Source: Linnemannia hyalina (Eukaryota > Mortierellomycota > Mortierellomycetes > Mortierellales > Mortierellaceae). From it: a stretch of DNA of 64,000 nucleotides. A program made the translations under genes and the position numbers. Position 1 is the stretch's first letter; every line of letters starts with the position of its first letter. Below the pieces are notes generated by a model that was not told where the DNA came from, did not search any database, and was given only the letters and a program-made list of their open reading frames with translations. Positions 30,273 through 42,832 of the stretch are shown here, in pieces. The stretch is taken from NCBI GenBank assembly GCA_019671135.1, contig JAHRHY010000004.1:1116001-1180000 (forward strand). Reading direction: 5' to 3'.

Positions 30273-31655
30273 ATTTTGTAGACATATCAATTGCATCGTC
30301 CTTCATTCACAACCCACAGTAAAACCATCAGATACCCGCTCCCTCACAACATGTACAGTGCAAGGTAGATATTATGTTATCGTTGCTGGTTATGTGTAAC
30401 ACGTTCAAGGTTGTGGAATCCAAGTTTGGAAGGAGACGAAAAAAATGAAGTTACAAATGGCTCACAAGAAGGTAAAGATAAAGAAGCAGCAGCGTAGAAA
30501 AGGAATCATAAACGGACACTGAAGTAAGGAAAGAAGATGAGGAACTGGAGCATGACCCTTGCAAGCAACACTCCTTACCCCACGGTCTCTTTTGGTTAAC
30601 AAAACCCGCCTTGCCAATAATAAACCCATTCCCTTCCCGCGCTCATCTGTGCGATGAATTGTGCGTGTGGTTCTGTTTTTTTTTCGTTCTTTGCTATTTT
30701 TTAAACCCGGGTACAAGAGCCCCCTGTTATCGCGCTGGACCTTTTTTTCCTTTTGTTTTCTTAAAGATGGTCTATTTTCATATTGATGTGCGATAAATGC
30801 TAGATCCACACAGCAGGCTTACAAAAAGGTAACTACCACCTTGTCAACTTCGCGGCCATTCTCGAGGTGATCGTCAATGCCATTCTTGCAAAAGTTCGCT
30901 AGTTTGCAGTAGTCCTCAATGAAGGCTTTATCAGAGTGCGCTTGACGAGGCGACTTGATTCCTTCTCTCGTTCTGCTTCCATCCATCTTACACACCCACA
31001 CATTCGCACGCACACGACATTTTCGCATCCCCTTCGTTTTAGTCGGGGTGTGTCCGCCAGTGTCCACAGTTCCTCTTTTGGGGTGTGTAGTTTCGCAGGT
31101 ACTGTTGAGTGCGAAAGAACTGGAGATGTCTCTTCAGATGGTACCTTTGTTCCTGCTCCAACAGCCGTGGCGGATACCTCTTCATCTCTTTTTCATTCAA
31201 TTGAACGTACTGTATGCACTCAGAGTTCCTACTCCTTTGCCCCTGAAAGAAAGTAAACATTTGCGCCAGTTTACATGCCTCCCAGGCGGACTTTTGATTA
31301 GAGTGCAGTACAAGATACGAATAATAACATTCATGGGCGTAAGGATCAAAGACCAAGAGAAAAGGCAATGACAGATATTGGTGGGTTGACATGATGACAT
31401 TGCGTCCCTTTATCCATTGTGTTCGTCCTCCCTTCTCACCTCTTTTGTCCTTGACGTGCTTGCTACGTTCTTTCCTTTTGCCACATTGAATTTATGGTCC
31501 TTCGTCTTTCTCTTCCCCTGCACACATCCCCAATCCCATTCCTTCCCCACCTCTTCTCCACCCCGTTCTCATTCCTTCAATTGAGCCCGTTCATCATTTA
31601 CACACCCTCCCATATCGACGACAACAATGATGGCTAATTGTAATTTGTTTGTTGT
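30273..31655. other. convergent intergenic region
   Basis: Between the 3' ends of the Cep57-like gene and NASP. Several open frames of up to about 138 codons on both strands have no protein-like content. No RNA gene recognised. Confidence 0.55.
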
Positions 31656-33292
31656 CTAGTGGATAGAGACCTTGGGCTTCTTTTCACTATCCTGTTCACT
31701 GTCGCCCATTTCTTCCGCCTTGCGCTTCTGGTTCGTATCCTCTGTTGCTGCTGATGCTCCTGCTGCGGTCTGTTCCGTCTTGACATCCTCTGTTGTGGAT
31801 GCTGGTGCTGGTGCTGGTGATGATGCAGAAGAAGATCCTGCAGCGGGCTTGGTTGACTTGGGCTTGATCAGGCTGGAGATATCAATGGCTGTCTGTGCCT
31901 TTTGTTGGACTATGGCCTCGTTCAGCATGGCCAGCTGTGTCTGACCCTCGGCGGGCTTCTTGTTCATGCTTGCGATCAAATCCTGGGTCTGTTTTTTGTT
32001 ATTCAGAGGAAAAGGTTAGCAAATATGTCAATTAACACATCAGTGAATATGAAAATGTATCAAAAATTTACCTTCTGCTCCATTTCGCCAACAAGTTCGT
32101 GCAACTCGACCAACTCGGCAGCCATCTTGGTCTCGTTCTCCGAGGCATCGACCGCACGAGCCTTGCCCTTGCCTGACGCCAAGAGTCCGTTCAATTTCTG
32201 GATCCTATCCTTCAACACATTCGACGCCTTATGGATGTGCTCCTGAGTCAATTCCGATTCAGTAGGAGAATATTCCAACGCCAAAGCCAGCTTATAATGG
32301 GCCTCAGCCAACTGACGATCATCAGCTTCAAGACGAGCCTCCTTAATCGTAATCGCCTCTCTGTAATCATTGACGGCTTGTTCAAAGTTCTCTGACTCAA
32401 GCGAGACATCTCCTAGGGCAATGTGGACATCGCCTAGCTTGAGGAGGGCTTCTTCGGTGCCCATGCGGTGGAAAAGCACACGGGCCAGGTCGAGGACATC
32501 CCAGGCCACTGCGAAATCGTCGGCCTCTTCCTCTCCTTCTGCGCCGCCTTCACCGCCCTCCTGACCGTCCTCACCCTCCTCCTCGTCCTCGTCGTCGTCA
32601 TCATCGCCTTCGAACACGAATCTGGGGTTGCTGGGTGCTGATGACGAGGCTAGATCAATAATAATCAAATGACATGGCGATAACTAAGGGTTAGCAAAGG
32701 ACTCATTGCTGGCGTACTTTTGATCTCAGAATTAATAGCAAATAAAAATCATAGGAGGGACTTACAGGTTGACCCGCTGATACCACCGCCAGCGGCGGCA
32801 ACAACAGCCTCCAGTTCCTTGTTTGACTTTTTCTCGGTCACGCCGCCGAGGACGGAGCTCTGCTGGATAGCGTATTCGAGCAAGGCCTTGCCGTACATGA
32901 ACAGCGTGTCCGCGCATTTTGTGTTTGTCTCTCCATACACCTGTCCACTACATTGTCCGGTGTCCAGTCCCGCAGAAAAGAAAAAATGGTTTGTCAGTTT
33001 TTTGTTTCCTTCAACAAACAACTTTGTCCCTTTTGCCACGCTTTTCGCCACTTTTGATATTGTGGAAGAAAAACAAAAAAAAAACAAACAAAAAGAAAGC
33101 AAAGACGTACAGCATCTCGGAAGCAAGTCCAAACTTTTCGACGGCAAGCTCATAGTCCTGAAGTGCGAATGCCTTGGCGCCAACATCGTTCAGGGCCTGG
33201 ATGGCTGCTTCGGTCTCGGGGTCGATGGGTCCATCGTACAGGAAGAGTTCCTGCTCCTGCTCCTGTTGATGCTGTTCTCCCGAGTTGTCCAT
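31656..33292 (-). CDS. NASP/Sim3/Hif1-type histone chaperone (SHNi-TPR)
   Basis: Four exons read on the minus strand: 33292-33111, 32947-32766, 32649-32072 and 31988-31656, all GT-AG, total 424 aa. NASP-family proteins bind histone H3 (and H3-H4) with a TPR fold and hand them to chromatin assembly factors. TPR 1 (about residues 24-60): ALNDVGAKAFALQDYELAVE and KFGLASEML. The next helices carry YGETNTKCADTLFMYGKALL. A long acidic insert (about 133-165, Asp/Glu/Gly), typical of the family, interrupts the TPR region before AWDVLDLARVLFHRM, LKLGDVHIALGDVSLESENF, REAITIKEARLEADDRQLAE and AHYKLALALEY. After them come a helical segment and a C-terminal nuclear-type basic patch (KRKAEEMGDSEQDSEKKPK). 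Length and domain order fit yeast Hif1 and fission yeast Sim3. Confidence 0.9.
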
Positions 33293-34036
33293 GATGGCTT
33301 TGTTTGTGAGGCGTGTGTGGTGCCGATGGAGAAGGAGAAAGAAAAGGTGGAGGAGAAGAGGAGAAGATGGAGAAGGGGGAAAAGAAGAGATGTTTCGAAG
33401 GCAAAGGTGGGTGTGAAAACCAGCTGAGAAAAACGGTGGTTGTTTTGATGGCCGCTTCAAAGCAGTCACTTAAATCGCAATTGAAGGCAAACGCGTTCAC
33501 GAAAAGTCGCGTCGATTAAGCAGAAGAAACAACGACGAGGTGGAAATCAAATTAAGTAATGCCTCTGCCAAGATAAATCAAAAAACGAAGAACGAAGGTC
33601 AAAGTCAAGAAATAAGGCAAAGCAAAATAAAGTGAAGTCAAGTGAAGGAAAATCAAGGCAGACAAGTCAAGTCATGAAAAAAAGAAACAAATGAAGTTAA
33701 AGCAAGGCAAGAAAAAAAAAGGCGCAAAGTGAGTGCGAGTAACATTGGATTGTAGTTTTTATTATTACTAATAATTCAGTGTAGGATATGTTTTAAATGT
33801 TCTTGTGGAAAGAAGGTGGGGATGGTATCGTAATTGTGGCGGAAAAGGGTTGGACTATCGATGATCAAAGAGAGGAACTTGAATATGTAACCAGACTACT
33901 CAAGACGACCCTCCAAGACTGACCGATTCTAAATGCAAGCCCACGCCTCCTCTTTTGGTTTTTTTGGTTTTCTTTTCTACTACTACTTCTCCTGCCGCTG
34001 TTCCTCTTAATGCACGTCGAAAGTGGGAGTCGACGT
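33293..34036. other. intergenic, NASP promoter / GH20 3' region
   Basis: 33490-33730 is A/G-rich on plus with many short AAG/CAAG words. No gene recognised. Confidence 0.55.
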
Positions 34037-35905
34037 TTACTTGCCCCAGGCGGTCTGGTTGCGGAAGAGATCACAGTGGTGGGGGTGCTGCAAGCAGTAC
34101 TTGGGGACCAAAGGAGCGGCGAGAATGCCACGGTCGACAAGACGCTCACGGAAGTCTTGGATACGGGCAGAGAGCTCGGTGGCGCGCTTGAAGCCCTTGG
34201 AGTTACGGTTGCCAGACCAAAGGGACTCGGCCAAGGCTGCAGTACGGGGCCAGACCTTGGTGTCGATGTTGGTGGAATCAGCCTGCTCGGACCACATGGC
34301 GACCTCACCACCAATGACGTGCTTGGCCTCGGCAGCGGTCAAACCCTCGGTGAAGTCGAAAGAGTAAATGCGCTGCCAAGTCTTGTAGGGATCGCACCAC
34401 GAGGCGCCGGAACCGAGGTAGTTGTTCGAGGCGGGGTAATAGGCCGAAGGGTTGGCATCGAAGGCATCCTGGATGGCCTTGGGAAGTGCTGGGGGACTGT
34501 TGACGTTGTAGCGGGGATCGTTGGTGACCCATCCTCCGTGACCGCAGTCGAGATACAAGAAATCGGCCGAGGAAACGATGATATCGTAACCCTTCTGGGC
34601 GAGCTTCTTGATGTTGTCGACACCCTGGTTCCAGGACTGCATGATGACATCCTTGGGGACGGACTTGGCGGGGAAGTCGGGAGAGAGGACGACATCCTCC
34701 CACATGACCAGGCGACGCGAGGGCTTGTCCTTGAAGATGGGGAGAGTCTTGTCCATGTAGTACTGGGCAAAGTCGGGGTAGGTTGCACCGGGGCGCTTCT
34801 TGAACCACTCCTGGGAGTACGTGGAGTAGTTGTAGCAGTAGGTGTGGAGCTCATCGAAACCGACGTGGAAGAGGTTGTCCTTGAAGACACCGGTCAACTC
34901 TCTGTAGACATCCTTGATCAGCTTGTAGGTACCCTCGTAAGCAATGTCAAGCTGACCGGGGTTAGGCTGGACAGCGGAGTGGTGAGTCCAGCCATCGTTA
35001 TCCCACCAGGAGTCGGCGCAGGTGACGGCCTTCTTGTCGACCTGGAGCCATCCGGAGGAGGAGTGACCGGGCATGTCGAGCTCGGGCATAACACGGACAC
35101 CGCGCTCGCGACCGTACTTAATGACGGCGGCAATGTCCTTCTGGGTGTAGATCTCGCGGGGAGAGTAAGCATCCTTGGTCATCTGAGGGTACTTCTTGAT
35201 CTCAACGGGCCAGGACTGGTTGTCGGTGATGTGCCAGTGGAAAACGTTCATCTTGGCGTAGGAGAGGGCGTCAATTTGGCGGTAGAGCGACTTCAAGCTG
35301 TAGAAGTTGCGGGAGGTATCGTAGAGGACACCACGGTGAATGTACTTGGGACCATCGGCAATGTGGACGGGCTGCTCGATTTGGAGACCCTTCTTGCCGT
35401 CGCTGATGACGATCTGGTTGAGGGTCTGGAGACCGTGGAGGGCACCCCAAACGGTCTTGGCCTTGATGGTACCCTGACCGGCAGCGGTGATATCAAGGGT
35501 GTAGGTCTCGTCAACTCCGTGCTGAAGGTCGGCCTTCAAGTCGGAGACGTGGACCTGGATAGTCTTGAGGGTCTTCTTGTTGTTGTTGGAGTTCGCGGCG
35601 TGGGCGGCACTGAACTCTTCCTCATCGCCACGCTTGCCGAGGACGGGGAATGGGGGGAACTCGGCGGCGGGGCGCTCCCAAGTGACAGGGATCCATCTCT
35701 CGGACTTAATCAAGGAGGCAGTGCGAGCGTAGGCCTTGTTGAGGATATCGTGCTTGGGTCCAACGATCTTGAAGTTGTTGTCGACCTTGACGGGGCCGGT
35801 CTTAGCCCACTGGATGGTGACGGGAGCGGGGAGAGGGTTGACCTTGACGGCCTCGGTGACGGAGAGGGCCAAAAGACCGATGGCGGCAGCGATGGTGATC
35901 TTCAT
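34037..35905 (-). CDS. Secreted beta-N-acetylhexosaminidase, GH20 (622 aa)
   Basis: Single exon, ATG 35905-35903. Releases N-acetylglucosamine (or GalNAc) from chitooligosaccharide ends; in fungi it finishes chitin breakdown and cell-wall recycling. Signal peptide at residues 1-18 (KITIAAAIGLLALSVTEA). N-terminal GH20b-type domain to about residue 185. Catalytic (beta/alpha)8 domain from about 187: RGVLYDTSRNFYS, NVFHWHITDNQSWPVEI (223-236), YGRERGVRVMPELDMPGHSS, HVGFDELHTYC with the catalytic Asp351-Glu352 pair of the substrate-assisted mechanism, VMWEDVVLSP and GGEVAMWSEQAD. Cys residues near the C-terminus (KYCLQHPHHCDLF) probably form a disulfide. Full length for the family. The region 80-112 (KRGDEEEFSAAHAANSNNN) is a family-typical variable propeptide-like loop with a KR site. 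Confidence 0.95.
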   Translation of the reverse strand: MKITIAAAIGLLALSVTEAVKVNPLPAPVTIQWAKTGPVKVDNNFKIVGPKHDILNKAYARTASLIKSERWIPVTWERPAAEFPPFPVLGKRGDEEEFSAAHAANSNNNKKTLKTIQVHVSDLKADLQHGVDETYTLDITAAGQGTIKAKTVWGALHGLQTLNQIVISDGKKGLQIEQPVHIADGPKYIHRGVLYDTSRNFYSLKSLYRQIDALSYAKMNVFHWHITDNQSWPVEIKKYPQMTKDAYSPREIYTQKDIAAVIKYGRERGVRVMPELDMPGHSSSGWLQVDKKAVTCADSWWDNDGWTHHSAVQPNPGQLDIAYEGTYKLIKDVYRELTGVFKDNLFHVGFDELHTYCYNYSTYSQEWFKKRPGATYPDFAQYYMDKTLPIFKDKPSRRLVMWEDVVLSPDFPAKSVPKDVIMQSWNQGVDNIKKLAQKGYDIIVSSADFLYLDCGHGGWVTNDPRYNVNSPPALPKAIQDAFDANPSAYYPASNNYLGSGASWCDPYKTWQRIYSFDFTEGLTAAEAKHVIGGEVAMWSEQADSTNIDTKVWPRTAALAESLWSGNRNSKGFKRATELSARIQDFRERLVDRGILAAPLVPKYCLQHPHHCDLFRNQTAWGK

Positions 35906-36079
35906 GTTGGAGTAGTTGAAGGAAGGGTGAGAGGTTGATAGAAGTAGAGGAAGGGAGAAGGAGTGAGAAGGGGGATGAGGGAGAGGGGTGAGGGAGAGAG
36001 AGGGTAGTAAAGTAGCAAGTGAAGGGAGGTTGGTTGGTTGAGTGACAAGGAGAAAAAAGAAAGGCGGAAGAGAGGGATA

Positions 36080-36087
36080 CTTTTATA
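36080..36087 (-). promoter_or_regulatory. TATA box of the GH20 gene
   Basis: TATAAAAG on the minus strand, about 175 nt upstream of the ATG at 35905; the leader between is CT-rich on the coding strand. Confidence 0.7.
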
Positions 36088-39000
36088 GGATATTTTTTTT
36101 GGGTGGTTGATGGATTGGCTCAAACCAGGGGCCAGGATGGTTTCCGTTTTTTCATTCACTGTGGCAAAAGGTAAAAAAGATGCAGTTGCGCCCGCAATGA
36201 ATAAATAAACAAGCTGTAGAGAGAGAGGTATAGAATACATTGCATCCTCGGAGAGGAGGGATGAGAGCAAGAACAGGGTTGACGCAGGGAGGGAATAAGG
36301 GAGGGGAAGGAAAGAAGGATAATATGCCAACGACAACATAAACAACGACATAGACAACAACAGGCAACGGTTTTGGGGATGGATCGCATCCAATGCTTAA
36401 CCTTCTCACTCTTAGTGCCAAATAGTATGGGGCTCACATATCACACTTTTTTTATGGACACTTCTTGTTTATTCGAAGGGATAGGATTGTACACACACGC
36501 ACTCACCCACTCAATTACACTCTTGCAGGGTAACAGAGTGAGGGAGTCGACTCTATCCCTTGTCTGGTCCTCACTTTTGAAGACAGCGCCGTCTGTTCCC
36601 CTGTATACATTCCACATCGACGCAGTCCAGACCCCCTCTCAGACATACGCCATTATTGTTTTCATTCTTGCGCGTCGTTTTTCTTTTGTTGATTTGATTG
36701 CTGTTCCTTGTCTTACCAAGAGGAGGTTGGGCAAGCTGTCGTTATCTTGGAGCAATCGAAACACAATGATGAATCATGCAGCAGAGGGAATGATGGCGAT
36801 GATGTTCATTTTTTGGAGGGTATAGGAGAACAAAACAACACAAAGAAAAAAAAAGAATCGAAGAACAGTCGACTGTGTGAGCCGTGGTTGCAGGGGGGGA
36901 GGGTGCAGCAAACAGACAGGAGAGAAAGGAATAGAGAGAGAAATGGGTTGTCCGTGGAAAAGTTAGATTAGATGGATGATGGAGATGTGATTGGCCGAGC
37001 TTATTGGTGGCACACCAACCTTATTGACAGATGATCAACTTTCAATTGGAATTGGTCCGACTGAATATCTATCTCCTCATTTTTCACTGCACTTGGGTTG
37101 GTTGGTTGCTTGCGTGTACCGCTGTTGTTGATATGAATCCTATCTCCTCCAGTCTCCTAAATAACACATTCGCTCTCTCACTCACCTCTGTCTTCACTGC
37201 TGCTCAAATTGTACGTTACTAACACTCGACACTCCATCGACGATGATACCATTCAGCGATTCACCAAGGGCTACTCTCCGGTGGCTAGTTACCCTGATGA
37301 AAAAAATGTCGCGTGCCCTTCCCACACTTTTTTTCGAACTCCCGTCGGCCTCCATTGGGAAGTGTGAAACTACCGGCACCTGGCTTTGATCCATTCAAGC
37401 TCACATCTCAATGCATATTTTACAACTCCACCTCTTCTTTTGTTCGCATTACCCAAAAAGAACAAGAATATCGAATGTGAGGCACACGTAGAGACGAATA
37501 AAAGAAAAGAGAAAGAGAAAGAAACGAGAGCCAAATGTTGATAAATGCGATCGCGCCCTTGATTGTGATCAAACCTTAATGGCCAACACGGAAGAAGAAT
37601 AGGATTGGTCCGCCATTTGACGTGAGAGCATTTTTGTCTACTCACGGTCAACGGACAAAGAGAGAGAGAGCGAGCAGGACGGATTGGGGGAGAGGAGAGT
37701 AGGGGTGGGATGGGATAATACGGGTCGTAGGAGAAAATGGGAAGCCTGAAATGAGGCGAGAATGAAGAGTGCCTCCGATGGCTGTCTGTTCACCCACACT
37801 CTGATCTCTTATCGAAGGTGCCACCCAAATTGTACAGTTGGAAACCACAACACAAACATACATACCTCCGCGCAGTCGGCCTTAAGGGATCAAACTATCC
37901 ATGCATCACTTCACACCATGTCGGGCAATGACTCCATCCCCAATGCACCCTTTCATGGACCTAACAACTCAATTCTGTTTTTGTTCGTCCGCTTTTTTTT
38001 AGTTTTTTTAAATGGAAAGGTCTGTGTGCTGGTAATACTTAGCGCCCTTTGCTTCTTCCTTCTTTCGCACTTACAAACTTTTTTCTGGATCATTGGGTTA
38101 TGCTTTTTGGGTTTCATTTCCACCTGTAATTTTCGTGCCTTCTTACATTAACGCTCCTTACTTCTTCGATTGCTCGTTAGAGTGGAAACAAGAATACAAT
38201 GGCTAAGGAATGAGCAAAGCCCCGAGCCTCGAACCAGTAGATTGGCTTTCAAAAAGCTATGAGTAAAATCACGGTTTAAGAACAAAAAGCTAAAAGAAAA
38301 CAGAAAACAATAGAAAACATTACGATTGCTGCCCCATTGATATTTTCAAAGAGCTAGTGGCAACAAAAACAAATGGTCAGTCGCTAATAATAGAGATTCC
38401 CGCATCAAAGAACAGACCTCTTTGTCTGGTATCGAGGGGTGATTGGAGAGTTTTGTTCTCTTTGTGACCACAATGAACAGTCTAGCCAACAGGGGAAACA
38501 GTTACCAAAAACTAAAAACATAAGGACGAAATGAACTGGGCGATCCATCTTATCAAGAAAAGAGGAGATTAACCATGGCCCTTACCGTAAGTCCCGCAAA
38601 CACAAGGTGCGCATTCCAAGGAGACGAAGAACAAGAAGAACAACAACAACAACAATAGAAAACACAGACAAATATGGTCTGCATAATCGTTGAGAGGATC
38701 TGTCTATGACATGCATGTCCTCAAAGCAATATCCCGAACAATGTGGTCGAATACCGTTAGGCCGTAAGCTTGACTAACCCTGAGTGAGTTTTTTTATTTC
38801 TTTGAGGAATGGCAAACCATTCGTTGAAAGCTAAGAGTTGAGAGTGTTCGTTTTGAGACTCCTTTAGGGGGCGCACCTGATTATCTCATACATTCAGGGT
38901 CCGGATCCAGCTGATTGCCTGCAATTACTAAATGGAAGGAAAAAAGAAGAGCTCCTTCCTTGGACTGGTCATGAGAATGAACCTTGGCTGTTCATTCAAC

Positions 39001-41347
39001 ACCTATGATGTGTGTACTTCCCTCATCCTCCATCCCCAACCTTCATCCTCATTTCGTTCTTGTCCATTGGATTGTTATGTTTGTGTCCTTCATTTTGTGA
39101 TTGCAACGGGCTCTATTCCACAATTAATCCCCTTGGAGGATTAGGAAAAATGACCATCGTCCAGTAGAAAACATCATTCGAACTAAAGAACAACAAGAGC
39201 AATCCACTCTTCTATTGAAAGGAGAGAAGGCAGATGACTGACAGAGGCAAATAACAACTGCAGCAAGAAAGAGAGCCTCCCCACAACTTTTTATGTCGAG
39301 CCGATAAAGTTTACGTTCAAGTGTACCCATGGCATGGCAACTTTCTATATCTCGCCTCCATCAAAGGTTCTAGCACCTCACCTCCTCTCCCACACATCAT
39401 TGTAAATCGTACGCCGCACAACATCAAACAACACAGACACTGGGAAAATGCGGCGAAATCAACATCCGTTTTCTCGATATCCTATTCTAAGGGCAAGTAC
39501 CTACAGGTCATCCCTGCAGAGTGCTAAAAGGTACCATTTCATGCATGATACGGTATCTTTTTCTAACAAAACGCGGCGTGTGTCCTTGACTGGTCAAGCT
39601 ATCGCTAATTTCTGCTCTCTTCAACAGCGGACGGAACGATTTAACGAAAGGTCAGCCTTCCATAAATTCCATCCTGCCGGAACACGCTTTCCTCATTGCA
39701 TTCCCGCAATGATTCCACGTTTCTTTTGCGCCTTGGATTTAGGAGGGGAGCAGGTGCATTTTTCTTCCTTTTCCCACTTCGACTCTTTGGAACCACCTCA
39801 CGTCATCCGATGCAAGATCAAAGTTGAGAGAGAACAATGCGTCAATGCTTGCAGCAATGTTTCTGTACACCTGGCAGGTAAAGAAGTACCGACGAGAGGT
39901 ATCGAGGTATCCCAAATTTCCCCTGGAGGATTGCCCTGGTAAAGGGTATCTCTGGTAAGGACCGGCCACTCTTTGGGCAAGATGAAAAAGAAAAGGTCCA
40001 AAGAAGAATCGATTAGATCAGAGAGCAAGGGGAGCGAACATGACCTGTTGCTTTGCTCACCACTACGCCAGACCTGCCCTCTCATTGTCTCCTTTTGATA
40101 CTTCTGTCAAAGTATCGTTGTTCTTGTTGTGTTTCTTGTTTTTTTCCTTTGTTTTATCTCACGTTGCACACACGAGGCGCGATTGAACTCGGTTTTTTTT
40201 AACAATCGTTGTTTTTGTTCCAATCAGTGATGAATGTGGAGCAAAAGAATAGGATTGTACTCTTTTTTTTCCATGGTGGCCCTTTCTCGATTCTGTGCTG
40301 GCGCCGTGTTCACTCAGCGCAGCAAAGCCAACATGGACTAAAGAATGAAATAAAGGATTGAGGGTTCATGGTGCATAGAAAACGAGTTGAGAGCGATTGT
40401 TTCAATGGATTGGGGCTAACCTTAGAAGAGAGAAAAAAATAAACACAACACCCGCACCCACCGTTCGTCTTTCTGAATTGTCGGTAAAGAGATGGTGACA
40501 CCTTTCTTTTGCAGATAACGATCAGAACAACAAAAAAAAATGTGTAATGGGATGTTGGAAAGAAGGGTGAGTACACCAACAGAAACAGCGAAGTGAGAGT
40601 GAGCGATTATTTGTTATTCTGTGCGAGCCAATGGACAAATATATGCCCGAACTCTTTTACTTGAAGTTAGAAAATGAAGGCGTAAGCGAACACAGGGTGA
40701 GGGAAGAAGAAGGTATGGTTCACTCCATCGATGGATCAATGTGGAGCAAGTGAGCGATTCCAACATATTGCTAAGCGCCTCCTCTTCCACGTCCCCAATA
40801 TGCCGGGCGCATTCGTAATAAGTAAAGACAAACGGAGAATTGTGTTCCCGATCCTAGCTGCAACTATGGGGGGAGGGTTTCGGGGAAGGGTAGTCTACAC
40901 TCGCGTCACCTCGCAATGGTTTCCTCATGGCATGTTTACGTATGCCTTGTAGTCATTCTCCTCTACTTTCAGATCCTTCATTGACGATCACTCATAGAGA
41001 TGGCACATGCATATGTAAACTAGTAGCGGTTCCCTGTCAAGCCATGAAGGTTGTTCAATTCCCACGGTTGGAACTCGTTTGGTGTGCATCCCATCCGGTA
41101 GCAGTGTCGCTATTTCCAGCGCGATGGTGTATTGCTAGCAACGAGCCTCGACCGAACAGCGTACCGCTGCACTAAGGCAATCAAGAATAAAGAAAACAAT
41201 GCACTTTTCGGCCTCCGAATGAATGCGATCGCTACCAGTCGCCCCGCCCTTGCAGGCAATCCGTGGGTGAGCCTCGGGATTGTTGGCTATTTTCCTTCAT
41301 TTTCGCTCTCGTCATTCTCACACCACTACCACGCGAGTCATTAGTTA

Positions 41348-41645
41348 GTCAGGTTGACGAGGTCGAGTTTCTTGAAACAGTAGAGTATTAGCTGCTTGTT
41401 TCCATTTGAAAGTTATGGCCTGTAGAACGGTACTGTTCTATTTCAAGGGGCGCAGATGAGAAATCGACGTTGACCTGACGGTTTAGTCTGTGTAAAATAA
41501 TGAGCTGAATGACTTTATCATCCAAGATGGAGTATTAGCCCTTAGTTGAACAGTCTACAGGACGTTTGAGGGGCGATCTGACGCAGCTAAGGATCAGCAG
41601 TTGGCACTGAAGAAGGGCAACTTTCTTGCTTCGCCCTGATCGCCC
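41348..41645. repeat. Cluster of inverted repeats upstream of pam17
   Basis: GTCAGGTTGACG (41348-41359) pairs imperfectly (10 of 12) with CGTTGACCTGAC (41468-41479). Inside, TAGAAC (41423-41428) and GTTCTA (41435-41440) form a hairpin that extends with TTGAAA/TTTCAA. GGGCGATC (41571-41578) and GATCGCCC (41638-41645) are a perfect pair. The segments ending in AAGGGGCGCAGATGA (about 41445) and GAGGGGCGATCTGA (about 41568) also look alike. Confidence 0.6.
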
Positions 41646-41961
41646 GTTTTGACTGCTCACCCAACTAATGGTCTCAGCCTTAAAGCAACAAAGCAAGGCC
41701 AGATACACTACAGAAAGCTTATGGCGTCGGTGGTGCTATCTCTCACACATGGCGCCTATCGCGTCGATCCTATTTAGAGTTCACTGTTGCATGTACCTGT
41801 TCATCTTAAGGCACAAGTTGAACTGGAGAAATGTAGTATTTGCGATCAAATGATCTACGGCACGCACATTTTTTTTGTCCGTCCGTTGATCCTCATGAAA
41901 TCACCATTCCTGTCTCTCTTTCCTCTGCAACAGCTCAACAATCAACAGAACAGACACAGTC

Positions 41962-42832
41962 ATGGCCACCGCAGCAATCAGAATGTCGCTCATGACCGGA
42001 CGCGCCGTCCCACGCGCATGCTTCGCCAGGACCTCAACCACTACTTCGACCATCACACCCGGATCCCGACGCCTCTTGACAACCTCGTCCCCCGCCAAGA
42101 ACGCTCAAGCCAACAGCTCCAAGGCTGCCGGTGAACAGCAGCACGAGACCATGGACTGGAACACATACTTTGCGCTCCGCAAGACCCGTCGCAACTACGA
42201 GCGCGCCTTCATGGTCCCCTCGGCCCTTGTCAGCTTGCTCGGTGCTGGATACTTCTTTGCTCAGAGAGATTTCGACCCTACTCCCATCTTTGGCATGGAC
42301 CAGGTTATCGTCTACGGTATCGGCACAGTTGCAGCGGGTCTTATTGGATTGGCTATGGGTCCCGTCATCGGAAACAGTATCTTCAGAGCAGCCAATTCCA
42401 GAGCGAAGCCCCTTGTCGACAGAGTAAGGAGCCGTTTCGGAACTTGTCATTTATGCATGGATCGTTGAAGGACACGCACGTAAACGCCCACAGACGTGGA
42501 CATGGACATTAGCATTGACACGTGCCGACTTCAAAACAAGTGGACTTGTATTATCTCTGGCAAACAGGGGAAAGCTGGAAGCGAATAGTCGCGTATTAGG
42601 ATCAATACTCGATTTACTGATACATACATCCGCATTCTTTCATCGTTCATTATTACAGATGGACACGGAGTTCCTCAAGCACATTGCCAGGAACCGCGCT
42701 GACCCTGCAGCCAACTCTATCAGCAACCCTATTCCAGACTACTACGGCGAGAAGATCAAGTCTGTGAGCGAGTACCGCTCGTGGTTGAGAAAGCAGCGCG
42801 AGTTCCGCCGCAAGTCTACATTCTACGTTTAA
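41962..42832 (+). CDS. pam17: Presequence translocase-associated motor subunit Pam17
   Basis: Two exons, 41962-42423 and 42659-42832 (GTAAGG...ACAG), 211 aa. Pam17 is an inner-membrane subunit of the TIM23 import motor that organises Pam16-Pam18. Mitochondrial presequence at residues 1-60 or so (Arg/Ser/Thr-rich, few acids). Family blocks: MDWNTYFALRKTRRNYERAF, a first membrane segment (MVPSALVSLLGAGYFFA), FDPTPIFGMDQVIVYGIGT with a second membrane segment (VAAGLIGLAMGPVIGNSIF), and after the intron MDTEFLKHIARNRADP, NPIPDYYGEKI and YRSWLRKQREFRRK. All are characteristic of Pam17; length agrees with yeast Pam17 (197 aa). Confidence 0.94.

Larger units (their letters stand above)
35906..41961. 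other. 6-kb stretch without a recognised gene
   Basis: Contains the GH20 promoter at the left and the pam17 promoter at the right. Open frames are short (the longest about 164 codons, 39448-39942 plus) and none shows family motifs or introns that join sensibly. No tRNA, rRNA or snRNA was recognised by eye. Local features: an A/T-rich region at 38160-38700 and a cluster of inverted repeats at 41348-41645. It could hold a long noncoding RNA or decayed DNA. Confidence 0.5.

Noticed and set aside
32720..33427. Plus-strand frame of 235 codons opposite NASP
   Set aside because: Crosses NASP introns and exons in antisense; low-complexity content.
34010..35938. Plus-strand open frame of 642 codons opposite the GH20 gene
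   Set aside because: It is the antisense of a highly biased coding region (few stops in the complementary frame), is Val/Gly/Leu-repetitive and has no domain pattern. The sense strand encodes an unmistakable hexosaminidase.
38161..38280. GGTTCGAGG on the minus strand, resembling a tRNA B box
   Set aside because: No matching A box or cloverleaf arms could be formed.
38773..38784. CTAACCCTGA, resembling a telomerase-RNA template for TTAGGG repeats
   Set aside because: Only about one turn of the repeat with a mismatch and no supporting structure seen.
39448..39942. Plus-strand frame of 164 codons in the gene-poor region
   Set aside because: No recognisable motif, domain or intron pattern; composition like neighbouring noncoding DNA. 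Could be re-examined with RNA data.
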